A stretch of 8,158 nucleotides of DNA. Origin: an uncultured Clostridia bacterium (lineage in GTDB: Bacteria > Bacillota > Clostridia > Oscillospirales > Ruminococcaceae). Position 1 is the stretch's first letter. Each line of letters opens with the position of its first letter. A program made the position numbers and the translations under genes. The notes beneath the pieces are model-generated. The model did no database searches. It saw only the letters and a list, made by a program, of their open reading frames with translations, and was not told where the DNA came from. Below are positions 1-5,684 of the stretch, piece by piece. Where the stretch lies: contig CANRLY010000078.1 of NCBI GenBank assembly GCA_947631585.1, positions 1 to 8,158 of the forward strand, written 5' to 3'.

Positions 1-2
1 CT

Positions 3-74
3 GACCCTCCGGCGACCGAAGCCCCGGAAAGGCCTGCCAGCGACCCGTCTCAGAACGAACAACCTGCTGAATAA
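3..74 (+). CDS. C-terminal tail of upstream protein, probably PASTA-type Ser/Thr kinase PrkC (partial)
   Basis: An open frame enters from the left edge and stops with TAA at 72-74. The 23 visible residues are rich in Pro, Glu, Ala, Ser and Gln (beginning DPPATEAPERP and ending NEQPAE), a low-complexity tail with no domain in view. In Bacillus and many Clostridia the gene directly upstream of rsgA is prkC, a membrane Ser/Thr kinase with extracellular PASTA repeats, and a disordered Pro-rich extracellular end suits that protein. The identity therefore rests on position and composition only. The stop lies 1 nt before the rsgA ATG, so the two genes are probably cotranscribed and translationally coupled. 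The other two frames over this stretch give no better explanation. Confidence 0.5.
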   Translation, partial: DPPATEAPERPASDPSQNEQPAE

Positions 75-75
75 T

Positions 76-981
76 ATGACAGAAAAAATCATCAACGGAA
101 TAATTGTAAAAGCTGTCGGAGGCGTCTACACTGTGGACGTCTCCGCAGATGTATATGAACGCAAACTTATCAGATGTTCCGCAAGAGGGGTTTTCAGAAA
201 ACTTGAACTCACGCCGCTTTGCGGAGATAATGTTAAAATTTCAGTAAACGGCGACTCTGCCGTTATTACGGAATTGCTTCCCAGAAGATCTGAACTGATA
301 AGACCTCCGGTCGCTAACCTTGACTGCCTTGTGTTCGTTAATTCTACTGTAGAGCCTGAACCCGATCTGCTGCTTCTGGATAAATTTATTGCAATCTCAG
401 TTTATAAGGGAATAAAGCCGGTGGTGGTCTTTACCAAAATAGATAAGCAAAATTGCTGCGGCCTAAAAAAAATATACGATAAAGCCGGAATACCGGTGTT
501 TTCGGTGGACAATACAAAACCTGAGACCGCTTCTGAACTGAAAGACCTCCTTGCCGGAAAGATATCTGCTTTTACCGGTAACACCGGCGTTGGAAAATCT
601 TCGCTGCTGAATAATATGTTCCCTGAACTTGCGCTTGCGACCAACGAGATAAGCAAAAAACTCGGCAGGGGCAAGCATACTACACGCCACGTTGAACTGT
701 ATCCGCTGGAGCAGGGCGGTTATATAGCTGATACGCCGGGATTTTCCACCTTTGATACAAATAAGTACGATATAATCTATAAAGACGAACTTAGCAGCTG
801 TTTCAGCGAATTTGCGCCTTTTGTCAGCAAATGCAGGTTTCACGATTGCAGCCATACCAAGGAAAAGGACTGCGCTGTTATCGCTGCGGTCGGGGAGGGC
901 GTTATTGCTGAGAGCCGGTATGAAAATTACGTCGTTATGTACGAAGAAGCTAAACTGCTGAAAGAATGGGAGCATAATTAA
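76..981 (+). CDS. rsgA: Ribosome small-subunit-dependent GTPase RsgA (YloQ/YjeQ)
   Basis: A cytoplasmic GTPase that binds the 30S subunit late in assembly and hydrolyses GTP when stimulated by it. The 301-residue product has the normal family length and the circularly permuted motif order: an OB-fold N-terminus (about 1-75), then G4 TKID (120-123), G1 GNTGVGKSS (168-176), G3 DTPG (219-222), and a C-terminal zinc motif with Cys253, Cys258, His260 and Cys266. The G4 box begins with Thr in place of the usual Asn, which is tolerated in G4 boxes. The start is the ATG 1 nt after the upstream stop. There is no clear Shine-Dalgarno sequence before it, so translation probably depends on coupling to the upstream gene. 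The stop TAA shares one base with the thiN ATG. The family assignment is certain. Confidence 0.97.
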   Translation: MTEKIINGIIVKAVGGVYTVDVSADVYERKLIRCSARGVFRKLELTPLCGDNVKISVNGDSAVITELLPRRSELIRPPVANLDCLVFVNSTVEPEPDLLLLDKFIAISVYKGIKPVVVFTKIDKQNCCGLKKIYDKAGIPVFSVDNTKPETASELKDLLAGKISAFTGNTGVGKSSLLNNMFPELALATNEISKKLGRGKHTTRHVELYPLEQGGYIADTPGFSTFDTNKYDIIYKDELSSCFSEFAPFVSKCRFHDCSHTKEKDCAVIAAVGEGVIAESRYENYVVMYEEAKLLKEWEHN

Positions 982-1634
982 TGAAAGTCTGTTATATTTT
1001 CAGCGGCGGAATAATGAATGACGGCGACCTGACTGCATTTGAACTTCCAGCCGCCGACTTTGTTATCTGTGCGGACGCAGGATATGTCTATGCGAAAAAG
1101 TGCGGTTTTGCGCCTGATATCCTTGTGGGCGACTTTGATTCCCTTAAAGACGTTCCTGTTTCAGATGGATTTCCTACAGAAAAATTCCCTTACGAAAAGG
1201 ACGACACCGATACCATGCTTGCCATAAGAAAGGCGCTGGAGGAAAACGCCGACGAGATAATTATTTTCGGGGCGCTGGGCGGAAGAGCCGACCACGCTTT
1301 TGCCAATATCCAGTCTCTTAATTTTATTGCGGAGCATGGAAAACAGGGCATTATCGTTTCTGAAAACGAGTATATCACCATTGTGAGACCTGGGGAGTAT
1401 ACATTTAAGCGCAAGGAAAATTTTTCCTTTTCGTTGTTTGCTTTCTCTGAAAAAGTTGAAAACATATATTCAAGCGGCTTGAAATATCCCCTCAGCGACG
1501 GCTGCCTTAATTATAGCTTTCCCGTGGGAGTATGCAATGAGATGATAAACGATACTGCGGCTGTTTCTTTTAAAAAAGGCAGACTTCTTGTGCTGATCTC
1601 AAAAAAATCGAACCATTTTCCGGAAAATGAATAA
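981..1634 (+). CDS. thiN: Thiamine pyrophosphokinase (thiamine diphosphokinase)
   Basis: Transfers pyrophosphate from ATP to thiamine to make the cofactor thiamine diphosphate in the cytoplasm. The 217-residue protein shows the family's N-terminal catalytic motifs: CADAG (30-34), GDFDS (50-54) with metal-binding aspartates, KDDTD (73-77), and GALGGRADH (97-105). A beta-rich thiamine-binding C-terminal half follows from about residue 125. The ATG overlaps the rsgA stop by one base (TAATG), and GGGAG at 968-972 lies 8 nt upstream, so the start is secure. In Bacillus, rpe (ribulose-phosphate epimerase) lies between rsgA and thiN; it is absent here and the genes are directly coupled. spoVM follows 44 nt downstream, the same neighbour as in B. 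subtilis (yloS-spoVM). Confidence 0.95.
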   Translation: MKVCYIFSGGIMNDGDLTAFELPAADFVICADAGYVYAKKCGFAPDILVGDFDSLKDVPVSDGFPTEKFPYEKDDTDTMLAIRKALEENADEIIIFGALGGRADHAFANIQSLNFIAEHGKQGIIVSENEYITIVRPGEYTFKRKENFSFSLFAFSEKVENIYSSGLKYPLSDGCLNYSFPVGVCNEMINDTAAVSFKKGRLLVLISKKSNHFPENE

Positions 1635-1665
1635 TATGTAATATGTAAAGCGCAAAATTCATTTT

Positions 1666-1671
1666 CGGAGG
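1666..1671 (+). promoter_or_regulatory. Ribosome binding site of spoVM
   Basis: CGGAGG lies 7 nt before the ATG at 1679. A strong, well-spaced Shine-Dalgarno in an otherwise AT-rich gap shows that the very short frame behind it is translated. Confidence 0.85.
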
Positions 1672-1678
1672 TTTTTGT

Positions 1679-1762
1679 ATGAAGATCGTTGTGGTAAAAA
1701 GCCCGAAAGTCCTGTCAGGACTGTTCAGGTTGATTTTCAGGATAAAAAAAGATAAGGACTGA
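1679..1762 (+). CDS. spoVM: Stage V sporulation protein M (SpoVM), 27 aa
   Basis: SpoVM is a tiny amphipathic helix that recognises the positive curvature of the forespore outer membrane, anchors the coat ATPase SpoIVA there, and is needed for cortex and coat formation. The frame is ATG 1679 to TGA 1760-1762, 27 residues. Against the 26-residue B. subtilis protein recalled from memory it aligns without gaps up to the last few residues: Met1, Lys2, Lys7, Pro9, Lys10, Leu12, Gly14 and Arg17 are identical, hydrophobic residues match around them, and both end in a basic stretch closing with Asp. Pro9 is the residue known to break the helix and matter for localisation. The gene follows thiN, as in Bacillus, has a strong RBS and is followed at once by an intrinsic terminator. 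Length, key residues and synteny make this a confident call. Confidence 0.9.
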   Translation: MKIVVVKSPKVLSGLFRLIFRIKKDKD

Positions 1763-1766
1763 CATT

Positions 1767-1802
1767 ATTCCGTACCTTGAAAGACAGGTACGGAATTTTT
1801 TT
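1767..1802 (+). terminator. Intrinsic terminator after spoVM
   Basis: A perfect 11-bp stem, ATTCCGTACCT (1767-1777) with AGGTACGGAAT (1786-1796), encloses an 8-nt loop. The last T of the stem begins a run of seven T (1796-1802). It starts 4 nt after the spoVM stop and marks the end of the rsgA-thiN-spoVM unit. Confidence 0.93.
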
Positions 1803-1813
1803 GTTTTAATGCT

Positions 1814-1821
1814 CATAAAAT
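1814..1821 (+). promoter_or_regulatory. Possible sigma-E-like -10 box before the M50 protease gene
   Basis: CATAAAAT resembles the CATAnnnT-type -10 of mother-cell sporulation sigma factors. It lies after the terminator and about 34 nt before the TTG start of a SpoIVFB-like gene, which is a sigma-E target in Bacillus. I see no good -35 partner: the bases one spacer length upstream are the end of the terminator stem and its T-tract. No vegetative promoter stands out here either. Suggestive only. Confidence 0.22.
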
Positions 1822-1840
1822 CAAATGATAGCTTGTTTCT

Positions 1841-1846
1841 GGGAGG
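1841..1846 (+). promoter_or_regulatory. Ribosome binding site deciding the TTG start of the M50 protease gene
   Basis: GGGAGG lies 8 nt before TTG at 1855. The only upstream ATG in the same frame (1825) has no such site, and from it the RBS itself would be translated, so the TTG is the likelier start. Confidence 0.8.
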
Positions 1847-1854
1847 AAGAAAGA

Positions 1855-2409
1855 TTGCTGAAGTTTAAATTGGGAGGAACGCAGATAGGACTGTCGTTCA
1901 GCTTTTTTGCGCTTTTTTCCGTGCTGTTTTACGCCAGGGACAGTTCTGCGGTGATAATGGCTCTTACCGCCTGCCTTATCCATGAGATAGGACATTTGTA
2001 CTTTATGTGGATATTCCGCTGCCGCCCTGAAAGCGTGGTGTTTTACGGCGGCGGTATAAGGATAATCCCGGACGGCAGCCCGGTATCGCTTTTTCAGGAA
2101 AGAATAATACTTGCCGCCGGCAGCTTGTTTAACCTTGCTTCAGCTCTTGTTCTGGTTATAGCAGGCGCAAGAACGTTTGCGGCGGTCAATGCGGCAATAG
2201 GCTCTTTTAACCTGATGCCGTTCAGGAACTTTGACGGCGGCTGCCTGCTGGAGAGCTTTGCGTTTACCTCTCCCGGCTTTGAAAATATACGAAAACTGTT
2301 CAGTTTAGTTCTTGCAGCTGCCGGGACGCTCATACTTGTCAGGTTCGGAATTAATCTTTCTCTTGCTGTAACGGTCTGCTATATCATTGCCTCGGAAATA
2401 CTTTGCTGA
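1855..2409 (+). CDS. M50 (site-2 protease) intramembrane metalloprotease, SpoIVFB-like
   Basis: A polytopic membrane zinc protease of the site-2 protease family; in sporulating Firmicutes SpoIVFB cleaves pro-sigma-K in the mother cell. From the TTG start the product has 184 residues. It shows HEIGH (43-47) inside a hydrophobic helix, with two zinc-ligand His and the catalytic Glu44, and NLMPFRNFDGG with Asp127 as the third ligand in the second conserved membrane segment. Further hydrophobic stretches lie near residues 12-27, 80-110 and 140-180. It is shorter than B. subtilis SpoIVFB (about 290 residues) and has no C-terminal CBS domain. The gene immediately upstream of the radical SAM/DUF2344 pair is usually spoIVFB in Clostridia, often preceded by spoIVFA; here the upstream gene is spoVM and no spoIVFA is present. 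A protease role is well supported, and pro-sigma-K as substrate is inference. Confidence 0.85.
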   Translation: MLKFKLGGTQIGLSFSFFALFSVLFYARDSSAVIMALTACLIHEIGHLYFMWIFRCRPESVVFYGGGIRIIPDGSPVSLFQERIILAAGSLFNLASALVLVIAGARTFAAVNAAIGSFNLMPFRNFDGGCLLESFAFTSPGFENIRKLFSLVLAAAGTLILVRFGINLSLAVTVCYIIASEILC

Positions 2410-2412
2410 CGG

Positions 2413-2441
2413 TTGAACTTTATAGAAAAATGTGTTATAAT
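2413..2441 (+). promoter_or_regulatory. Sigma-A promoter of the radical SAM operon
   Basis: TTGAAC (2413-2418), a 17-nt spacer, then TATAAT (2436-2441) preceded by TGT, an extended -10. Transcription should start near 2448, giving a 5' UTR of about 32 nt. No terminator lies between the protease gene and this promoter, so read-through is also possible. Confidence 0.85.
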
Positions 2442-2469
2442 CAGATAAGTATATAACTGTTTTAAAGCT

Positions 2470-2474
2470 GGAGG
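2470..2474 (+). promoter_or_regulatory. Ribosome binding site of the radical SAM gene
   Basis: GGAGG is 5 nt from GTG at 2480 and 8 nt from the adjacent in-frame TTG at 2483. Either could start the protein; they differ by one residue. Confidence 0.8.
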
Positions 2475-2479
2475 TACTG

Positions 2480-4330
2480 GTGTTGAACGGAGATTTTGAA
2501 AAGCTGCTGATGAAAACTCAGAAACCTGCCCGTTATATAGGCGGAGAAGTCGGCAGCATCGTTAAGGACAAGTCTCAGACAGACGTGAGATTTGCGTTTT
2601 GCTTTCCGGATAATTACGATGTAGGAATGTCACACCTGGGCATGAAGATACTGTATGGTCTTACAAACAGCAGACCCAACTACTGGTGTGAAAGGGTGTT
2701 TGCGCCGGATAAGGATTTTGAAAAGGCAATGAGGGATAACAGCATACTGCTCTACGGGCTGGAAAGCCACGACCCCATCAAAGATTTTGACTTTATCGGC
2801 TTTACCTTGCAGTATGAACTTTCTTATACGAACGTTCTTAATATGCTTGACCTTGCCGGACTGCCAGTGCTGGCAAAAGACCGTACCGAACTGATGCCTA
2901 TAGTTGTTGCCGGCGGACCATGCGTCTGCAACCCTGAACCAATGGTGGATTTTATAGACCTGTTCATATTGGGGGAGGGCGAGGAGGTAAACCTTGAACT
3001 TCTTGACCTTTATGCTAAGATGAAACCTTATTCTCCCACAAAAGAAGAATTTCTTCGGGAGGCTGCAAAGATAGAGGGCATTTATGTGCCGTCGTTTTAC
3101 GACGTAAGCTATAACGCAGACGGAACGATCAAAGAAGTTGTCCCGAATATGCCGGAAGCTCCAAAGCGTGTGAAAAAGCGTGTAATATACGATCTGGATT
3201 CAGTTTACTATCCCGAAAACTTCGTAGTACCGTTCACTTCTATAGTTCACGACAGGGCGGTCGTGGAAGTGCTTCGTGGCTGCATAAGAGGCTGCCGATT
3301 TTGCCAGGCCGGATTTATTTACCGACCGTTCAGGGAAAAGAACGTTGACACCATATCAGGGCAGACCAAAGCCCTCTGTGAAAACACCGGCTATGAGGAA
3401 GTTTCTCTTTCTTCTCTGTCAACAAGCGACCATTCAGAGATAGATAAGCTCCTCAGCGAACTTGTTGACTATACGGACGGTGAAAACATCAACCTTTCGC
3501 TGCCGTCGCTGAGAATAGACAGCTTCAGCGAGGAACTGCTGGAAAAGATAAAGAGCGTGCGTAAAAGCGGTCTTACCTTTGCGCCTGAAGCCGGCACTCA
3601 GCGGCTGCGTGACGTTATCAACAAGAACATAACCGAAGAGGAGATAATGAGTACCTGCAAAACTGCCTTCGAGGGCGGTTATACAGGGGTAAAGCTGTAC
3701 TTTATGCTGGGTCTGCCTACAGAGACTGACGAGGATATAATAGGTATCGCTCAGCTTGCCCGCCGCATCATAGACCTTTATTATTCGGTGGACAAGTCTA
3801 AAAGGGGCAAAGGTATCCAGATATCCATTTCTACGGCTACATTTGTGCCGAAGCCGTTTACTCCTTTTCAGTATGAACCCCAGGCAACTGCCGATGAGAT
3901 AACCAGAAAACAAAAGCTGCTGTTTGAAAACATCACCACCAGCAAGATAAAGTACAATTACCACAACAAAAAGGTGAGCTTGCTGGAGGCTGTCCTGGCA
4001 AGGGGAGACCGGCGTGTGTCAAAGGCGGTTTATCTTGCATGGAAAAAAGGCTGCACCTTTGACAGCTGGGACGAGTATTTCAACTTCTCACTGTGGCAGG
4101 AAGCGTTTGATGAATGTGGCATAGATACTGGGTTTTACGCAAACAGGAGACGGACTTTCGAGGAAACGCTGCCCTGGGATCACCTGGATTATCTGGTGTC
4201 TAAAAAGTTTTTTGAAAGAGAAGACCTGAAAGCCCATAAAGCAGAGACTACCTGTAACTGTAAGGAAAAATGTTCCGGCTGCGGAGTTTCAAAAAAGTAT
4301 GGAGGTGTTTATTGTGGCGCAAACACCTAA
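2480..4330 (+). CDS. B12-binding-type radical SAM protein, TIGR03960 family, function unknown
   Basis: A 616-residue cytoplasmic radical SAM enzyme. The N-terminal third (about 35-185) has the look of a cobalamin-binding-type domain, with a DNYDVGMSHLG stretch, VVAGGPCVCNPEP and LGEGEE. The radical SAM core follows with the iron-sulfur motif Cys268-x3-Cys272-x2-Cys275 (in RGCIRGCRFCQ), then SLSSLSTSDH and a region like other B12-type radical SAM proteins (FAPEAGTQRLRDVINKN). The C-terminus holds a second cysteine cluster at Cys592, 594, 598, 601 and 612, which could bind another cluster or a metal. The reaction and substrate are not established to my knowledge. The partner gene overlaps its end by 17 nt, and in other bacteria the two families are adjacent or fused, so they probably act together. 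The start is GTG 2480 or TTG 2483. Confidence 0.92.
   Translation: MLNGDFEKLLMKTQKPARYIGGEVGSIVKDKSQTDVRFAFCFPDNYDVGMSHLGMKILYGLTNSRPNYWCERVFAPDKDFEKAMRDNSILLYGLESHDPIKDFDFIGFTLQYELSYTNVLNMLDLAGLPVLAKDRTELMPIVVAGGPCVCNPEPMVDFIDLFILGEGEEVNLELLDLYAKMKPYSPTKEEFLREAAKIEGIYVPSFYDVSYNADGTIKEVVPNMPEAPKRVKKRVIYDLDSVYYPENFVVPFTSIVHDRAVVEVLRGCIRGCRFCQAGFIYRPFREKNVDTISGQTKALCENTGYEEVSLSSLSTSDHSEIDKLLSELVDYTDGENINLSLPSLRIDSFSEELLEKIKSVRKSGLTFAPEAGTQRLRDVINKNITEEEIMSTCKTAFEGGYTGVKLYFMLGLPTETDEDIIGIAQLARRIIDLYYSVDKSKRGKGIQISISTATFVPKPFTPFQYEPQATADEITRKQKLLFENITTSKIKYNYHNKKVSLLEAVLARGDRRVSKAVYLAWKKGCTFDSWDEYFNFSLWQEAFDECGIDTGFYANRRRTFEETLPWDHLDYLVSKKFFEREDLKAHKAETTCNCKEKCSGCGVSKKYGGVYCGANT
4301..4305 (+). 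promoter_or_regulatory. Ribosome binding site deciding the GTG start of the DUF2344 gene
   Basis: GGAGG lies inside the end of the radical SAM gene, 8 nt before GTG 4314. An ATG at 4299 overlaps this site and so cannot use it, which favours GTG. Confidence 0.85.
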
Positions 4331-5033
4331 GAATCAGAACCTAGACCCGGACAGATATGTTTACAGGTTGATGTTTACTAAGGTCGGAACGGCAAAATTC
4401 ATCTCCCACCTTGACCTTGTACGGGTAATGCAGCGGTCGTTCAAAAGGGCAAAGCTGCCTGTATGGTACACTCAGGGGTTTAATCCCAGGCAGTATTTAA
4501 TGTTTCCGCTGCCCCTTTCATTGGGAACTGAAAGCGAAACTGAGTTTATGGATATTGCGCTGCTGGAGTTTTTGCAGCCGGAGGATATTTGCAGCAGACT
4601 GAATCTTGTCCTGCCGGAAGGGATAAAGATACTTTCTGCCGGTGCGCCTGTCCATGAACATACCGACATTGAAAAGTCTGATTATACCATCAGGATAACT
4701 GCGTCAGTTCCGGCTGAAGAGGCTGTAGAAAAGCTCAGGGACTTTTTTTCTGCGGATAAGATACAGATAATGAAAAGAGTCAAACCCAAGAAGAACCGCA
4801 GGGAAGAGTTTAAAGAAATGGACGTCAGACAGTACGTTCAGTTGATGGATATTTCCATAGACAGCGACGAGACCGTGGTGTCGCTGAGACTTGCGGCTTC
4901 CGCAGGCAACGGCTTTAATCTGAATTTCGCACCGCTGCTGGAAGCTTTTTCAGCAAAAACTAAGATCGAGATCCTGTCTTTTAGTGCAAAACGCACAAAA
5001 ATACTGTGTAAAAATGGTGAAAATTTTTCATAA
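4314..5033 (+). CDS. TIGR03936/DUF2344 family protein, radical SAM partner
   Basis: A 239-residue soluble protein (from GTG 4314) of the family found next to, or fused to the end of, TIGR03960 radical SAM proteins. The diagnostic N-terminal block is clear: YRLMFTKVGTAKFISHLDL, then RSFKRAKLPVWYTQGFNPR and PLSLGTESETEFMDI, all within about residues 18-85. The rest is less conserved, with a basic stretch near 155-165 (KRVKPKKNRR) that could contact nucleic acid; that role is speculation. Its start lies 17 nt inside the radical SAM gene, so the two are translated together. In many Clostridia the next genes are rng and rplU; here rplS follows from its own promoter. No biochemical function is known to me. 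No convincing terminator follows the stop. Confidence 0.9.
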   Translation: MAQTPKNQNLDPDRYVYRLMFTKVGTAKFISHLDLVRVMQRSFKRAKLPVWYTQGFNPRQYLMFPLPLSLGTESETEFMDIALLEFLQPEDICSRLNLVLPEGIKILSAGAPVHEHTDIEKSDYTIRITASVPAEEAVEKLRDFFSADKIQIMKRVKPKKNRREEFKEMDVRQYVQLMDISIDSDETVVSLRLAASAGNGFNLNFAPLLEAFSAKTKIEILSFSAKRTKILCKNGENFS

Positions 5034-5040
5034 AAAATTA

Positions 5041-5069
5041 TTGCAACCCGTCCCGATATGTGATATAAT
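5041..5069 (+). promoter_or_regulatory. Strong sigma-A promoter of rplS
   Basis: TTGCAA (5041-5046), a 17-nt spacer, then TATAAT (5064-5069) preceded by TGA, an extended -10. The predicted start near 5076 leaves a 5' UTR of about 135 nt, far longer than a simple RBS needs, and filled by the hairpins of the leader. Confidence 0.88.
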
Positions 5070-5075
5070 ATTAAA

Positions 5076-5210
5076 GCATTTGAATTACCGTCGGTCACCC
5101 GACGAGAGTTAGTGCCATTGCGGTGAAAACCGCTGACATTAAAGAGGATAGTCCGCTGACCTGCATTAGCAGGTGTATGAATGTCTGTAAATAATAGGAG
5201 GTATTTTAAA
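5076..5210 (+). ncRNA. Structured 5' leader of rplS, probably the ribosomal protein L19 leader
   Basis: Between the promoter and the rplS start I can fold three hairpins. First, CGTCGG (5089-5094) pairs with CCGACG (5099-5104). Second, an outer stem of TTAGTG (5109-5114) with CATTAA (5137-5142, one G-U pair) surrounds GCGGT (5120-5124) and ACCGC (5129-5133) closed by a GAAA tetraloop. Third, ACCTGC (5159-5164) pairs with GCAGGT (5169-5174). The RBS AGGAGG (5196-5201) follows. Firmicutes carry a known L19 leader RNA upstream of rplS that is thought to sense L19 and control its own operon, and this fits by position and form. No T-run follows the hairpins, so control would more likely act on translation than by termination. 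An 8-nt element, CCGCTGAC, occurs twice (5130-5137, 5153-5160). The family match is not verified by a covariance search. Confidence 0.65.
5196..5201 (+). promoter_or_regulatory. Ribosome binding site deciding the GTG start of rplS
   Basis: AGGAGG lies 9 nt before GTG 5211. The in-frame ATG at 5181 would translate this site as Arg-Arg and lengthen L19 beyond its conserved N-terminus, so GTG is chosen. Confidence 0.88.
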
Positions 5211-5555
5211 GTGGACGCTTTAAAACTCATTTCTGAGTCAAGCATGAAAACCGAAGTGCCTGAGATCAATGTGGGAGATACCGTTAAGGTCCATGTAAAG
5301 ATCCAGGAAGGCGACAAGTCCAGGATACAGGTGTTTGAGGGTACTGTTATTGCTAAGAAGCACGGCGGTATCAGCGAAACATTCACTGTAAGACGTGTAG
5401 CTCACGGCTGTGGCATAGAGAGGGTATTCCCACTTCATTCGCCGGTCGTTGAAAAAGTGGAGATAGTCCGCAGAGGCCGTGTCCGCAGAGCTAAACTCTA
5501 TTATCTCAGAGACAGAGTCGGCAAGGCTGCAAAGGTAAAAGAAGCTATCAGATGA
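5211..5555 (+). CDS. rplS: 50S ribosomal protein L19
   Basis: L19 is a protein of the large subunit at the interface with the 30S. The GTG start gives 114 residues, the usual length. Family hallmarks are present: DALKLISESSMKTEVPEINVGDTV at the N-terminus, VQIEGDKSRIQ-type and FEGTVIAKKHGG segments in the middle (here KIQEGDKSRIQVFEGT), then TVRRVAHGCGIERVFPLHSP and the basic C-terminal RGRVRRAKLYYLRDRVGKAA. It has its own promoter, a structured leader and a terminator, so it is probably transcribed mainly as a single gene and regulated through the leader. In Bacillus it lies at the end of rimM-trmD-rplS before rbgA; here rimM and trmD are not upstream, but rbgA is still downstream after two signal peptidase genes. 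Confidence 0.97.
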   Translation: MDALKLISESSMKTEVPEINVGDTVKVHVKIQEGDKSRIQVFEGTVIAKKHGGISETFTVRRVAHGCGIERVFPLHSPVVEKVEIVRRGRVRRAKLYYLRDRVGKAAKVKEAIR

Positions 5556-5563
5556 TAGGAATT

Positions 5564-5600
5564 GGAGCAGATCTTTTTGGGTCTGCTCCTTGTATTTTTG
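5564..5600 (+). terminator. Intrinsic terminator after rplS
   Basis: GGAGCAGA (5564-5571) pairs with TCTGCTCC (5582-5589); two more inner pairs (one G-U) extend the stem to 10 bp. The tail is TTGTATTTTTG (5590-5600), T-rich although interrupted. It begins 8 nt after the rplS stop. Confidence 0.9.
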
Positions 5601-5630
5601 CTGAGAACTTAAATAATTGGATAATAACAC

Positions 5631-5659
5631 TTGAAATCCGTTTGATTTTTTGGTAAAAT
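5631..5659 (+). promoter_or_regulatory. Sigma-A promoter of the lepB-lepB-rbgA-rnhB operon
   Basis: TTGAAA (5631-5636), a 17-nt spacer, then TAAAAT (5654-5659) preceded by TGG, an extended -10. It lies between the rplS terminator and the first signal peptidase gene. A second TATAAT at 5667-5672 has no good -35 partner. Confidence 0.8.
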
Positions 5660-5684
5660 ATTAATGTATAATGTATCTGGTAAC

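Noticed and set aside
1632..1645. Tandem TAATATG repeat between thiN and spoVM
   Set aside because: Only two 7-nt copies in an AT-rich gap, with no matching -35 box at a sensible distance; most likely chance.
3434..3964. Long open frame on the minus strand inside the radical SAM gene
   Set aside because: It is antisense to strongly conserved coding sequence, has no RBS, and its product resembles nothing; same for the other minus-strand frames in this window.
5018..5030. A/T palindrome TGAAAATTTTTCA at the end of the DUF2344 gene
   Set aside because: A stem of only A and T with no GC core and no following T-run is not a credible terminator.
5177..5194. Five-codon upstream frame (MNVCK) ending just before the rplS RBS
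   Set aside because: No properly spaced RBS, and it lies directly after the third leader hairpin; too short to support as a leader peptide.
5181..5210. In-frame ATG 10 codons upstream of the chosen rplS start
   Set aside because: It would translate the ribosome binding site as Arg-Arg and add residues not found on L19; GTG 5211 has perfect RBS spacing.
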